Below are positions 25,988 to 34,925 of a stretch of DNA of 64,000 bases, piece after piece. Source of the DNA: Stagnihabitans sp038231395 (GTDB lineage: Bacteria; Pseudomonadota; Alphaproteobacteria; Rhodobacterales; Rhodobacteraceae); the NCBI GenBank assembly GCA_038231395.1, contig JBBRLL010000020.1, positions 1 to 64,000 of the forward strand, read 5' to 3'. The notes beneath the pieces are model-generated. The model searched no databases. It was given only the letters and a program-made list of their open reading frames with translations, and was not told where the DNA came from. The translations under genes were made by a program, and so were the position numbers. Numbering within the stretch: position 1 is the first letter of the stretch; every line of letters begins with the position of its first letter.

Positions 25988-26383
25988 GCGGTTTCCCTTT
26001 GGGGGTGGCCCTGTGGACAATGCGGGTTTGTTCCGGGGGTGGAAAGAGGGCGTAAGCAGTGACGACGAGGTTTCACGGACCACGGGGCATGAACGAAAGC
26101 AGTCTGTCCCCCTGTGGACGGTCGGAGACGCAATCTGGGGACGGGCGGTTCAAGCGGCATCTGGGGATGAAAGCCGGGCAGCGGGGCCATGAAGGTAGAA
26201 CGTTGTATTTTAGGTATTTTTTAGCAGCTTGACGGGGTTTTGTGATGTGGACGGCGACGATTCCTCCACAAAGTTGCTCCTGTGGGGAAGATGCGGGACG
26301 AAAGACTGTATCCAGATATCCACGACCCCTATTACATCAACAATCCTTTCTTTATCTATCTTAATAAGAAGTAGGGGACAGCG
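25988..26383. other. Candidate chromosomal replication origin (oriC)
   Basis: A 396-bp gap between the leftward maf operon and the rightward hemJ-rho-mnmE-mnmG-parAB block. DnaA-box-like 9-mers (consensus TTATCCACA or its complement) are seen at 26012 (TGTGGACAA, one mismatch), 26113 and 26246 (both TGTGGACGG), 26262 (TCCTCCACA), 26281 (TGTGGGGAA) and 26316 (ATATCCACG). AT-rich stretches lie at about 26200-26225 and 26331-26372, unlike the GC-rich surroundings, and could be unwinding elements. A GATTC (GANTC) CcrM site overlaps one box at 26259. Genes on each side read away from the gap, and parS sites and parAB lie within 10 kb, as in other alphaproteobacterial origins. The boxes are imperfect, so this is a strong candidate, not proof. 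Confidence 0.7.
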
Positions 26384-26833
26384 ATGACGGAGTTTTTGGC
26401 GACGTGGTATCTTTGGATCAAGGTCGGGCATGTGGTGAGTGTGGTGGCATGGATGGCGGGATTGTTCTATCTGCCACGGCTCTACGTTTACCACGTTGAA
26501 CAGGTCGAAAAGGGGTCAACCACCGATCTGATGTTTCAAACAATGGAGCGGCGGTTGCTGCGGGGGATCATCGGACCAGCCTCGGTTGCGGCCTGGGGGT
26601 TCGGGTTGTGTCTGGTTTTCACGCCGGGGATTGTGGATTGGGGGATGGTCTGGCCCTGGGCCAAAGCGGCGTCGGTGCTGGTGATGACGGCGTTTCAGCA
26701 TTGGCTTGGCTGGAAACGCAAGGATTTTGTGGCGGGCAGCAACACGGTGACCGGACGCCAGTATCGGTTGATGAACGAAGTGCCGACGGTTTTGTTGCTG
26801 GTGATCGTGGCCTCAGTGATTGTGAAGTTTTGA
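26384..26833 (+). CDS. hemJ: Protoporphyrinogen oxidase HemJ
   Basis: Integral membrane protein of 149 residues with about four hydrophobic helices. It begins LWIKVGHVVSVVAWMAGLFY and continues LPRLYVYHVE, the HemJ/UPF0093 signature with conserved His residues. HemJ oxidises protoporphyrinogen IX to protoporphyrin IX, the penultimate step of haem synthesis, in bacteria lacking HemG and HemY. AGGGGAC precedes the ATG. It is the first rightward gene after the oriC candidate. In other Alphaproteobacteria haem genes such as hemE are found beside oriC; hemE is not present here. rho follows after 123 bp. Confidence 0.93.
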   Translation: MTEFLATWYLWIKVGHVVSVVAWMAGLFYLPRLYVYHVEQVEKGSTTDLMFQTMERRLLRGIIGPASVAAWGFGLCLVFTPGIVDWGMVWPWAKAASVLVMTAFQHWLGWKRKDFVAGSNTVTGRQYRLMNEVPTVLLLVIVASVIVKF

Positions 26834-26956
26834 AAACTTGACTTTGAGGGGCAAGGCGCTTACCGGGAGGTTGGCGCGGCCGTCCGGCTATCACGCCTTC
26901 CATTTGCATTGCCGCTGACGGGTCCGGAATGGGCCCTCGCTTAGGATGATCTACTC

Positions 26957-28228
26957 ATGACTGTTGAACATTTGAAACTTTCTGACCTGAAAGCCAAGAC
27001 GCCTGCTGAATTGCTGGCGATGGCCGAGGAATGGGAGATTGAAAACGCGCCCTCCATGCGGAAGGGCGAGATGATGTTCTCTATCCTGAAAGAGCATGCC
27101 GAGGAAGGCTGGGAGATCGGCGGCGACGGCGTGCTGGAGGTGTTGCAGGACGGGTTTGGGTTCTTGCGCTCCACCTCCGCCAACTACCTGGCAGGGCCGG
27201 ATGACATTTACGTCGGGCCAGAGATTCTTCGGCAGTTTTCGTTGCGGACCGGCGACACGATTGAGGGTGTAATGGCAGCTCCGCGCGATGGGGAACGCTA
27301 TTTCAGCCTGACCAAAGCGACGCGGATCAACTTTGATGACCCGGAAAAGGCAAAGCACAAGGTGCTGTTCGACAACCTGACGCCGCTGTACCCGGATGAA
27401 CGGCTGAAGATGGAAGTTGAAGACCCGACCATCAAGGATAAATCGGCGCGGATCATTGATCTGGTGTGCCCGATTGGCAAGGGGCAGCGCGCCCTGATCG
27501 TGGCACCGCCGCGGACCGGTAAGACTGTGCTGTTGCAGAATATTGCCAATTCCATCGCGGTGAACCACCCGGAATGCTACCTGATCGTATTGCTGATTGA
27601 CGAGCGGCCAGAGGAAGTGACCGACATGCAACGGAGCGTGAAGGGCGAAGTTGTATCATCCACCTTCGACGAACCGGCGACGCGGCACGTGGCTGTGGCG
27701 GAAATGGTGATTGAAAAGGCCAAACGGCTGGTGGAGCATAAGCGAGATGTTGTGATCTTGCTGGACTCGATCACGCGACTGGGCCGGGCGTTTAACACGG
27801 TGGTGCCGTCTTCCGGTAAGGTTTTGACGGGCGGTGTGGATGCCAATGCATTGCAGCGGCCAAAGCGGTTCTTTGGTGCTGCGCGGAACATTGAAGAGGG
27901 CGGGTCGTTGACCATCATTGCCACCGCGCTGATTGATACCGGTAGCCGGATGGACGAGGTGATCTTTGAGGAGTTCAAGGGCACCGGCAACTCTGAGATC
28001 GTGCTGGACCGCAAGGTCGCGGACAAGCGGGTGTTCCCGGCGATTGACATCACCAAGAGTGGGACGCGGAAAGAAGAACTGTTGGTGGAAAAGGTCGATC
28101 TGGCGAAGACCTATGTGCTGCGGCGGATTTTGAACCCGATGGGGACGACGGACGCGATCGAATTCCTGCTGGGCAAGCTGAAGCAGACCAAGAGCAACGG
28201 CGAATTCTTCGAATCGATGAACACGTAA
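26957..28228 (+). CDS. rho: Transcription termination factor Rho
   Basis: Hexameric RNA helicase of 423 residues that ends transcription at Rho-dependent sites. The N-terminal Rho N and cold-shock-like RNA-binding domains span about 1-125 (GFGFLRS, YVGPEILRQFSLRTGD). The ATPase has Walker A APPRTGKT at about 180, Walker B VVILLDSITRLGRA, and the Q/R loops (VDANALQRPKRFFGAARN). Length and motifs are normal. The 123-bp leader after hemJ may host Rho autoregulation, but I see no clear attenuator. The gene is 9 bp upstream of mnmE. Confidence 0.97.
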   Translation: MTVEHLKLSDLKAKTPAELLAMAEEWEIENAPSMRKGEMMFSILKEHAEEGWEIGGDGVLEVLQDGFGFLRSTSANYLAGPDDIYVGPEILRQFSLRTGDTIEGVMAAPRDGERYFSLTKATRINFDDPEKAKHKVLFDNLTPLYPDERLKMEVEDPTIKDKSARIIDLVCPIGKGQRALIVAPPRTGKTVLLQNIANSIAVNHPECYLIVLLIDERPEEVTDMQRSVKGEVVSSTFDEPATRHVAVAEMVIEKAKRLVEHKRDVVILLDSITRLGRAFNTVVPSSGKVLTGGVDANALQRPKRFFGAARNIEEGGSLTIIATALIDTGSRMDEVIFEEFKGTGNSEIVLDRKVADKRVFPAIDITKSGTRKEELLVEKVDLAKTYVLRRILNPMGTTDAIEFLLGKLKQTKSNGEFFESMNT

Positions 28229-28237
28229 GAGGACGAA

Positions 28238-29524
28238 ATGGGCGATACGATCTTTGCCCTGGCCTCGGCACGGGGCAAAGCGGGCGTTTTGGTTTTTCGT
28301 ATCTCTGGACCAATGGCACATTCCGCAGTCGCGGCCTTTTGCGCTGTGCCGGTTGCGCGTCGGGCGGCATTGCGTCGACTGATCTGGCAGGGCGATGTGC
28401 TGGATGAAGCGTTGGTTCTGGTGTTTGACGAGGGGGCAAGTTTCACCGGGGAAGCGGCTGCGGAGCTTCAGATACATGGCAGCGCCGCCGTCGTGAAGGC
28501 GGTGGCCCGGGCTTTGGGCGAGATGGACGGACTTCGGCACGCAGAAGCTGGTGAATTCACAAGGCGAGCATTGGAAAATGGGCGGCTTGATCTGGCTGAG
28601 GTTGAGGGCTTGGCCGATCTGATCGAGTCGGAGACGGAAGCTCAACGACGGCAGGCCATGCGGGTGTTGTCGGGCGCTATTGGGCGTCGGGCTGAGGGTT
28701 GGCGCAAGCAATTGATCCGGGCTGGGGCGCTGATCGAAGCAACGATAGATTTCGCTGATGAGGATGTGCCAGTGGATGTCACCCCGGAGGTCATGGTGCT
28801 GGTGGATGGGCTTTTGGCGGACTTGCGGGGCGAGATTGCTGGAACCGCTGTGGCGGAGCGGGTACGCGATGGGTTTGAAGTGGCGATCCTGGGGGCGCCG
28901 AATGCCGGGAAGTCGACGCTGCTGAACGCCTTGGCTGGCCGCGAAGCTGCAATCACATCGGAAATTGCCGGAACGACTCGCGACGTGATCGAGGTTCGGA
29001 TGGACCTGGGGGGATTGGCGGTGACGTTGCTTGACACTGCCGGCTTGCGCGAAACTTCGGATGAGGTGGAGAAAATCGGCGTGGCGCGGGCCTTGGAACG
29101 GGCCAAAGCAGCAGATCTGCGGGTGTTTCTGTTGGATCATCGGGGCGAGGTTTTGATATTGGAGGCGGGTGTCGGCGATATTGTCGTTTTGGGGAAAGGT
29201 GATCTGCATCCCCTTGCAATGGATGCAGTTTCCGGCAAAACGGGGCGCGGAATTGACGACTTGGTAGCGCGGATTTCGGCGGCCCTGGCAGGAAAAGCCG
29301 CATCTGCGGGTGTTATGACCCGGGAGCGACACAGGGTTGCAATGCGCAAGGCGGTTGAGGCTTTGGAATCGGCGAGAAGTCAGATACAGAGGCCGGGAAG
29401 TGCGGTCGAGGTGACCGCAGCGGAGTTGCGCAGCGCCTCCAGGGCTTTGGATGTCTTGGTGGGGCGGCTGGGCGTTGAGGACTTGCTGGATGAAATCTTC
29501 TCCAGCTTTTGTATAGGCAAGTGA
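28238..29524 (+). CDS. mnmE: tRNA modification GTPase MnmE
   Basis: Protein of 428 residues that, with MnmG, adds carboxymethylaminomethyl groups to U34 of certain tRNAs. It has an N-terminal formyl-THF-binding domain (DTIFALASARGKAGV), a GTPase domain with G1 GAPNAGKST at about 219, GTTRDV and DTAGLRE, and the C-terminal FCIGK whose Cys is catalytic. The next gene, mnmG, encodes its partner and starts only 2 bp after its stop. Confidence 0.97.
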   Translation: MGDTIFALASARGKAGVLVFRISGPMAHSAVAAFCAVPVARRAALRRLIWQGDVLDEALVLVFDEGASFTGEAAAELQIHGSAAVVKAVARALGEMDGLRHAEAGEFTRRALENGRLDLAEVEGLADLIESETEAQRRQAMRVLSGAIGRRAEGWRKQLIRAGALIEATIDFADEDVPVDVTPEVMVLVDGLLADLRGEIAGTAVAERVRDGFEVAILGAPNAGKSTLLNALAGREAAITSEIAGTTRDVIEVRMDLGGLAVTLLDTAGLRETSDEVEKIGVARALERAKAADLRVFLLDHRGEVLILEAGVGDIVVLGKGDLHPLAMDAVSGKTGRGIDDLVARISAALAGKAASAGVMTRERHRVAMRKAVEALESARSQIQRPGSAVEVTAAELRSASRALDVLVGRLGVEDLLDEIFSSFCIGK

Positions 29525-29526
29525 GG

Positions 29527-31404
29527 ATGTTTCACGTGAAACATTTCGACGTGGTGGTGATAGGCGGCGGGCATGCGGGCGCAGAGGCGGCTGCGGCTTC
29601 GGCACGGATGGGCGCAAGGACGGCGCTGGTGTCGATGCGTAAGGACCGCATCGGTGTGATGTCGTGCAACCCGGCCATCGGTGGGCTGGGCAAGGGTCAT
29701 CTGGTACGCGAAGTCGATGCGCTGGACGGGATCATGGGGCTCGCAGCAGATGCATCGGGCATCCAGTTTCGCTTGTTGAACCGGCGCAAAGGCCCGGCCG
29801 TGCAGGGTCCGCGCACGCAAGCCGACCGAAAGCTGTACCGCAACGCCGTTCAGACTTTGCTGGCCGCGCAGGCAGGGCTTGAAATTGTCGAAGGCGAAGT
29901 CGTTGATTTGATTGAAGGGCCGGGTGGGCGTATCACCGGGATCGAACTGCTGGATGGCAACGTTTTGTCTGCGGGCGCGGTTGTCCTGACGGCAGGGACT
30001 TTCCTGAACGGGCTTATTCACATTGGCGACCAAAGACGTTCTGGCGGGCGCGAAGGCGACGTGGCGTCGATCAGGCTTGGTCAGCAGCTCGGCAGTTTCG
30101 GTTTGAAGCGTGGGCGGCTGAAGACAGGTACGCCGCCGCGGCTGGACGGGCGGACAATCGCTTGGGAAGGTCTTGATGTGCAGCCGGGTGACGATCACCC
30201 GGTGATGTTGTCGTTCCTGAACAAGGCTCCGGTGGTGCGGCAAGTTGCCTGCGGCATCACCCAGACAAACGAACGGACACATGACATTGTGCGCGCCAAT
30301 CTGGGGCGATCTGCAATGTATGGTGGTTTCATCGAAGGGGTCGGTCCGCGCTATTGCCCCTCTATCGAGGACAAAGTCGTGCGATTTGCCGACAAGACCT
30401 CGCATCAGATTTTTCTGGAGCCTGAGGGCCTTGACGACGACACGGTCTATCCAAACGGCATCTCGACATCTCTGCCTGCTCAGGTTCAGGAGGAGTATGT
30501 TCGCAGCATCAAAGGCTTGGAAGATGTGACGATTCTTCAGCCCGGCTATGCGATTGAATACGACTACTTTGATCCGTCGGAGCTTCGGCCGACGCTTGAA
30601 AGTACGGTTCCCGGGCTGTATTTTGCCGGTCAGATCAATGGCACAACCGGCTATGAAGAGGCGGCTGCGCAGGGCTTGGTGGCCGGGGCGAATGCGGCGG
30701 CGGCTGTTTTAGGGGTGGCGCCGGTTCTGTTTTCCCGCACCGACAGTTATATTGGCGTGATGCTGGACGATCTGATTGCTCGCGGGGTGACAGAGCCCTA
30801 CCGGATGTTCACATCGCGCGCAGAGTTTCGGCTGCATTTGCGCGCTGACAATGCCGACCAGCGGATGATGCCGGCAGGCAGGGCAGCGGGTCTTGTTGGG
30901 CCTCTGCGAACGCGGCAGTTTGACGAAAAGATGGAACGCCTCGATGCAGCCAATGCCGTCTTTTCAGCACGCAGCTGCACGCCGGTAGAGCTGATGGCTG
31001 CAGGGTTGGCGGTAAGTCAGAATGGCGCCCGGCGCAGTTTGTTGCAAGTGATCGCGTCTTACGACGTTGATTGGGGTTTGATTGCCCAGTTTGAACCTTT
31101 GAGTGATCAGTTCGACTTCGAAACACGCGATCAAGTGTGGCGCGACGCATTGTACGCGCAATACTTTGATCGGCAGCGTGCGGATGCAGAGACACTGCGC
31201 CGCAGCGAACAGGTTCAAATCCCCGTTGGGTTGGATTTCACGCAGCTTTCGGGGCTTTCGAACGAGTTGTCGGCAAAACTACAGCGCCGGCGCCCGGCGT
31301 CGTTGGCGGATGCGGAACGCATCGAGGGGATGACGCCGGCAGCATTGTTGCTGATCCTTGCGCATTGCCGCAAAGCCTCCGACGCCAGATCGGTCTCCCG
31401 ATGA
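29527..31404 (+). CDS. mnmG: tRNA uridine-5-carboxymethylaminomethyl modification enzyme MnmG
   Basis: FAD protein of 625 residues, partner of MnmE. The dinucleotide-binding motif is DVVVIGGGHAGAEAA at about 8-22, followed by SCNPAIGGLGKGHLVRE and GLKRGRLKTGTPPRL. The start is the ATG at 29527, preceded by GTGAGG; the next codons FHVKH are the translation of a perfect parS site (29529-29544). The open frame extends 18 bases into mnmE but the family start fits 29527. rsmG overlaps its stop codon by four bases. Confidence 0.97.
   Translation: MFHVKHFDVVVIGGGHAGAEAAAASARMGARTALVSMRKDRIGVMSCNPAIGGLGKGHLVREVDALDGIMGLAADASGIQFRLLNRRKGPAVQGPRTQADRKLYRNAVQTLLAAQAGLEIVEGEVVDLIEGPGGRITGIELLDGNVLSAGAVVLTAGTFLNGLIHIGDQRRSGGREGDVASIRLGQQLGSFGLKRGRLKTGTPPRLDGRTIAWEGLDVQPGDDHPVMLSFLNKAPVVRQVACGITQTNERTHDIVRANLGRSAMYGGFIEGVGPRYCPSIEDKVVRFADKTSHQIFLEPEGLDDDTVYPNGISTSLPAQVQEEYVRSIKGLEDVTILQPGYAIEYDYFDPSELRPTLESTVPGLYFAGQINGTTGYEEAAAQGLVAGANAAAAVLGVAPVLFSRTDSYIGVMLDDLIARGVTEPYRMFTSRAEFRLHLRADNADQRMMPAGRAAGLVGPLRTRQFDEKMERLDAANAVFSARSCTPVELMAAGLAVSQNGARRSLLQVIASYDVDWGLIAQFEPLSDQFDFETRDQVWRDALYAQYFDRQRADAETLRRSEQVQIPVGLDFTQLSGLSNELSAKLQRRRPASLADAERIEGMTPAALLLILAHCRKASDARSVSR
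29529..29544. other. parS: parS centromere site 1 (within start of mnmG)
   Basis: TGTTTCACGTGAAACA, a perfect 16-bp palindrome identical to the consensus ParB-binding site. It occupies the third base of the mnmG start codon through codon 6, so it is both centromere and coding sequence. It lies about 3.3 kb from the oriC candidate. Confidence 0.97.
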
Positions 31405-32030
31405 ACAGCGTTCCGCGCGGGCAGGCGCCGCGCTGGCTTGATGTTTCACGTGAAACATTGTTAAGACTCGACGCTTTTTTGGCTCTCGTCGAAAAATGGA
31501 ACCCTGCGATCAATCTCGTCGCCAAGGGTAGTCTGCCCGAAGCGTGGAATCGTCACGTTCTTGATTCCGCCCAAATTGTGTCGTTGTGCCCGGCGGACGC
31601 GCGAAGCTGGGTGGATTTCGGCAGTGGCGGCGGCTTTCCTGGCCTTGTCGTCGCCTGCATAGCGCAAGAAACCCAGCCGGGTCTGTCGATCACACTGGTT
31701 GAAGCCGACAAGCGCAAGGCCGCGTTTCTGATGCAAGCCGCCCGAGAATTGAAACTTGAGGTCGCAGTCATTGCAGAGCGTGCGGAAACCTTAACCCCAT
31801 TTGGAGCTGACGTGATTTCGGCGCGCGCCTTTGCCCGGCTGGCGGTTGTCTGTGCGCTGGCAGAGCGTCATTTGGCACCTGCGGGCACTGCAATCTTCCC
31901 GAAAGGGGCGCAGGCCGAAAGCGAATTGATTGACGCCCAAAAGGTGTGGCGGTTCGACGCTTTGGTCACGTTGAGCCTTACAGACCTGTCGGGCCGTATT
32001 CTTTCGTTGAAGAATGTGCGCCATGTCTGA
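31401..32030 (+). CDS. rsmG: 16S rRNA (guanine527-N7)-methyltransferase RsmG
   Basis: SAM-dependent methyltransferase of 209 residues that modifies G527 of 16S rRNA. Visible are the NLVAKGS region near residue 40, the SAM-binding WVDFGSGGGFPGLVVA, ITLVEADKRKAAFL, and SARAFA. The ATG at 31401 overlaps the mnmG stop (ATGA). A perfect parS site lies at codons 14-19 and is read here as DVSRET. parA begins inside the 3' end of this gene. Confidence 0.96.
   Translation: MNSVPRGQAPRWLDVSRETLLRLDAFLALVEKWNPAINLVAKGSLPEAWNRHVLDSAQIVSLCPADARSWVDFGSGGGFPGLVVACIAQETQPGLSITLVEADKRKAAFLMQAARELKLEVAVIAERAETLTPFGADVISARAFARLAVVCALAERHLAPAGTAIFPKGAQAESELIDAQKVWRFDALVTLSLTDLSGRILSLKNVRHV
31442..31457. other. 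parS: parS centromere site 2 (within rsmG)
   Basis: TGTTTCACGTGAAACA, a perfect palindrome inside the rsmG coding sequence. It is read in a different frame from site 1 (VSRET instead of FHVKH). It lies about 5.2 kb from the oriC candidate. Confidence 0.97.
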
Positions 32031-32838
32031 CCTAAGTCGGGACCATGAGCCGCGTATCATTGCTATTGCCAACCAAAAAGGTGGCGTTGGCAAAACAACG
32101 ACGGCGATCAATCTTGCTGCGGGGCTCGTTGGCCTCGGCGCGCGGGTGCTTCTCATCGACCTTGATCCGCAGGGTAACGCGTCAACGGGTCTGGGCATCG
32201 CGGCGGACGCGCGAATTGCGACGTCCTACGACCTGTTGATTGATGAAAAGCCGATCTCGGAAGTGGTTTTGCCAACCGCGATTGAAAATTTGCTGATCTG
32301 CCCTGCCAATGCCGACCTTGCGTCTGCCGACATTGACCTCGTGGCCAACGAAAAGCGGGTATACCTTCTGCACGACGCCTTGCATCAACCCGAAGTGGAG
32401 CGGTTGGGGCTGGACTTCATCCTGATTGACTGTCCGCCTTCGCTGAGCCTGCTGACCGTGAACGCGCTGGTCGCCGCGCAATCGGTTCTGGTCCCACTTC
32501 AAGCAGAGTTCTTCGCGCTGGAGGGTCTTTCGCAACTCATGCTGACGATTCGCAAGATCAGAAGCACGGCAAATCCCACATTGCGGATCGAAGGTGTGGT
32601 GATGACGATGTCTGACAGCCGAAACCGGCTCAGCCAGCAGGTTGAGACTGATGCCCGCGCGACGCTGGGCGATCTGGTGTTCAAGACCGTAATTCCGCGC
32701 AATGTCCGCTTGAGCGAAGCGCCGTCTTTCGCGATGCCAGTTTTGCAGTATGATAGCGCTTCAAAGGGCAGCGAAGCCTATCGCAGCTTGTCGAAGGAGG
32801 TGCTCACGCGGCATCCTTTGGCTAAGAAAAAGAGTTAG
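32023..32838 (+). CDS. parA: Chromosome partitioning ATPase ParA
   Basis: Deviant Walker ATPase of about 271 residues that drives movement of ParB-parS complexes. The P-loop is NQKGGVGKTTTAINLA near residue 18 with both signature Lys residues, followed by LLIDLDPQGNAST and FILIDCPPSLSLLT. I take the ATG at 32023 (MSDLSRDHEPRI), which overlaps the end of rsmG by 8 bases; an in-frame ATG at 32014 is the alternative. parB follows after 9 bp. Confidence 0.96.
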   Translation: MSDLSRDHEPRIIAIANQKGGVGKTTTAINLAAGLVGLGARVLLIDLDPQGNASTGLGIAADARIATSYDLLIDEKPISEVVLPTAIENLLICPANADLASADIDLVANEKRVYLLHDALHQPEVERLGLDFILIDCPPSLSLLTVNALVAAQSVLVPLQAEFFALEGLSQLMLTIRKIRSTANPTLRIEGVVMTMSDSRNRLSQQVETDARATLGDLVFKTVIPRNVRLSEAPSFAMPVLQYDSASKGSEAYRSLSKEVLTRHPLAKKKS

Positions 32839-32847
32839 GGCTGACAG

Positions 32848-33762
32848 ATGGAAAAGAAGATGGAACGTCGTGGCCTGGGGCGTGGCTTGTCAGCTCTCCT
32901 CGCTGATGTGAATTTCGCGGAACCCGCCGGCGGCAGCCCGGATCAGCCGCGACCGACGCTGTTCTTACCGGTGGAGCGGGTTCAACCGAATCCGGATCAG
33001 CCGCGCCGCGCCTTCCTTCTTGAGGCGTTGGAACAGTTGGCCCAGTCGATCCGCCAAAAAGGCATCGTCCAGCCGCTTATCGTGCGTCCTTTCGGCACCG
33101 ACGGCCAGCATGAGATCGTGGCGGGCGAACGTCGCTGGCGTGCCGCCCAAATCGCCGGGCTCCATGAGGTCCCGGTCGTAGTCCGTGACTTCGACGATGT
33201 CGAAGTTCTGGAAATCGCGATCATCGAGAATATTCAACGCGAAGATCTGAACCCAATCGAAGAGGCAATGGCCTACCGTCAACTGATTGAACGCTTCGGT
33301 CACACGCAAGAAAAGCTCGCAGAGGCCCTGTCACGCAGCCGCAGCCACGTCGCAAACCTGCTGCGCCTTTTGACCTTGCCAGAGCCCGTGCAGGGTATGC
33401 TGCGCAATGGCGATCTGTCGGCGGGTCACGCACGCGCCTTGATCACCGCACCCGATCCAGCCGCGCTTGCGGCCCAAGTGGTGCGTCGGGGCCTGTCGGT
33501 GCGGGAGACTGAGAAGCTTGCAAAGACGGCCATCGCGCTTCCTACAACACGTGTGAGCCGCAAGGTCGAGAAGGATGCCGACACCCGGGCTATTGAGGCC
33601 GATCTGTCTGCAAATTTGCGCATGTCCGTGCGGATCGAGCACCGCGGCATGGACGAAGGCGGAATCCTCAGTATCAGTTATCGGACGCTGGAGGATTTGG
33701 ACCTTCTGTGCGACGTCCTATCCAAGATCCCACGCGACATGATGCCGGACCGCACCTTTTAG
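32848..33762 (+). CDS. parB: Chromosome partitioning protein ParB (CTPase, parS-binding)
   Basis: ParB of 304 residues. The N-terminal ParA-interaction segment is RRGLGRGLSALLAD. The CTP-binding ParB/Srx domain contains GERRWRAAQIAG at about 92-103 and ENIQREDLNPIEEA at about 130-143. The central helix-turn-helix that recognises parS (TQEKLAEALSRSRSHVANLL) follows, and then a C-terminal dimerisation domain. It slides as a CTP clamp from parS; three perfect sites lie nearby. The gene converges with hemW, 3 bp apart. Confidence 0.97.
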   Translation: MEKKMERRGLGRGLSALLADVNFAEPAGGSPDQPRPTLFLPVERVQPNPDQPRRAFLLEALEQLAQSIRQKGIVQPLIVRPFGTDGQHEIVAGERRWRAAQIAGLHEVPVVVRDFDDVEVLEIAIIENIQREDLNPIEEAMAYRQLIERFGHTQEKLAEALSRSRSHVANLLRLLTLPEPVQGMLRNGDLSAGHARALITAPDPAALAAQVVRRGLSVRETEKLAKTAIALPTTRVSRKVEKDADTRAIEADLSANLRMSVRIEHRGMDEGGILSISYRTLEDLDLLCDVLSKIPRDMMPDRTF

Positions 33763-33765
33763 GCT

Positions 33766-34923
33766 TCAGTCAACCAGCAGTTCGCGCAAAATGCCATTCA
33801 GCAGCAGACGTCCTCTCGACGTGGTTTTGATCCGGGACCTCTCGGAGATCAGCAGGCCCGCCTCAACGAGATCTGTAATCTTGGCATGGGGCAGATCCTT
33901 TCCCGACATCGCACGGAACCGTATTACGTCCGTGCCTTCCTCCAGCCGAAGCGACATCAGTAAATATTCAGTGGCCTGTTCGCCTAGTGAGACCAGACTC
34001 CGCGGAAGCTCACCAGCGCCACGCTTTTCAATGCAATCAAGCCATCCCCCCGGCTGTTTTCGCCCTTCGGTCGCCCAACGCTGCCCGCTCAGCGTCAACC
34101 GTCCATGTGCTCCCGGCCCAATGCCCACATAGTCTCCCATCCGCCAGTAGATCAGATTGTGCCGCGATTCTTGCCCCGGTTTCGCATGGTTAGACACCTC
34201 ATAGGCCGGAAGGCCGGCCGCTGCACAGACGTCTTGCGTTTGCAAAAACATATCAGAGGAGACGTCCTCGTCCGGCAGCCCACGCAGCTGGCCTAAAGCG
34301 TGCCGCGCGCCAAAAACCGTTCCGTCTTCGACGGTCAGTTGGTAGAGCGACAAATGCTCCGGCTCCATCGCAAGGGCCTCGCGCAACTCTTTGCCCCAAG
34401 CAGACTCCGTCTGGTCCTGCCGCGCGTAGATAAGATCGAAACTGACGCGCCCAAAGGTTTTTCGGGCAATATCATAGGCCCGACGCGCTTCCGCCACGCT
34501 GTGCATGCGCCCCAGCCGCCGCAATTCGTCATCGTTGAGCGCTTGCATGCCTATCGAGACTCGGTTGACCCCCGCGTCGCGATAGCCCGCAAACCGTCCA
34601 GCTTCCACTGAACTTGGATTGGCCTCCATCGTCACTTCGATGTCATTGGCAAGCGTCCATGTCTGCGCAACCTTTGCCAATATGGCAGCAACCAACTCCG
34701 GATCCATCAAGGAGGGCGTGCCCCCGCCGAAGTAGATCGAATTCAGCACCCGCCCGCCCGTCTCCGCGCCAGCTCGCGTCAGTTCCGCCAAATAGGCGTT
34801 TCGCCAGCGGTTCTGATCGATGTGGGTGGCGACATGACTGTTGAAATCGCAGTAAGGACATTTTGACTGGCAGAACGGCCAATGCAAATACAGACCAAAG
34901 CCGCCGTTGCGCCAGTCTTCCAT
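33766..34923 (-). CDS. hemW: Radical SAM family haem chaperone HemW
   Basis: Protein of about 385 residues related to coproporphyrinogen dehydrogenase HemN. The radical SAM cluster motif is FCQSKCPYCDFNSH at about 17-30, with YFGGGTPSLM and RVSIGMQA further on. HemW binds haem and is thought to insert it into respiratory enzymes rather than decarboxylate coproporphyrinogen. The gene has three consecutive ATG codons (34929, 34926, 34923); AAGGG ends directly before the first, so spacing favours the third. It overlaps or abuts the ridA stop codon. Confidence 0.93.
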   Translation of the reverse strand: MEDWRNGGFGLYLHWPFCQSKCPYCDFNSHVATHIDQNRWRNAYLAELTRAGAETGGRVLNSIYFGGGTPSLMDPELVAAILAKVAQTWTLANDIEVTMEANPSSVEAGRFAGYRDAGVNRVSIGMQALNDDELRRLGRMHSVAEARRAYDIARKTFGRVSFDLIYARQDQTESAWGKELREALAMEPEHLSLYQLTVEDGTVFGARHALGQLRGLPDEDVSSDMFLQTQDVCAAAGLPAYEVSNHAKPGQESRHNLIYWRMGDYVGIGPGAHGRLTLSGQRWATEGRKQPGGWLDCIEKRGAGELPRSLVSLGEQATEYLLMSLRLEEGTDVIRFRAMSGKDLPHAKITDLVEAGLLISERSRIKTTSRGRLLLNGILRELLVD

Positions 34924-34925
34924 CA

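Noticed and set aside
27656..29617. 653-codon minus-strand frame opposite rho and mnmE.
   Set aside because: It is the longest shadow frame in the window, antisense to two well-identified genes, and has low-complexity His/Arg/Gln composition.
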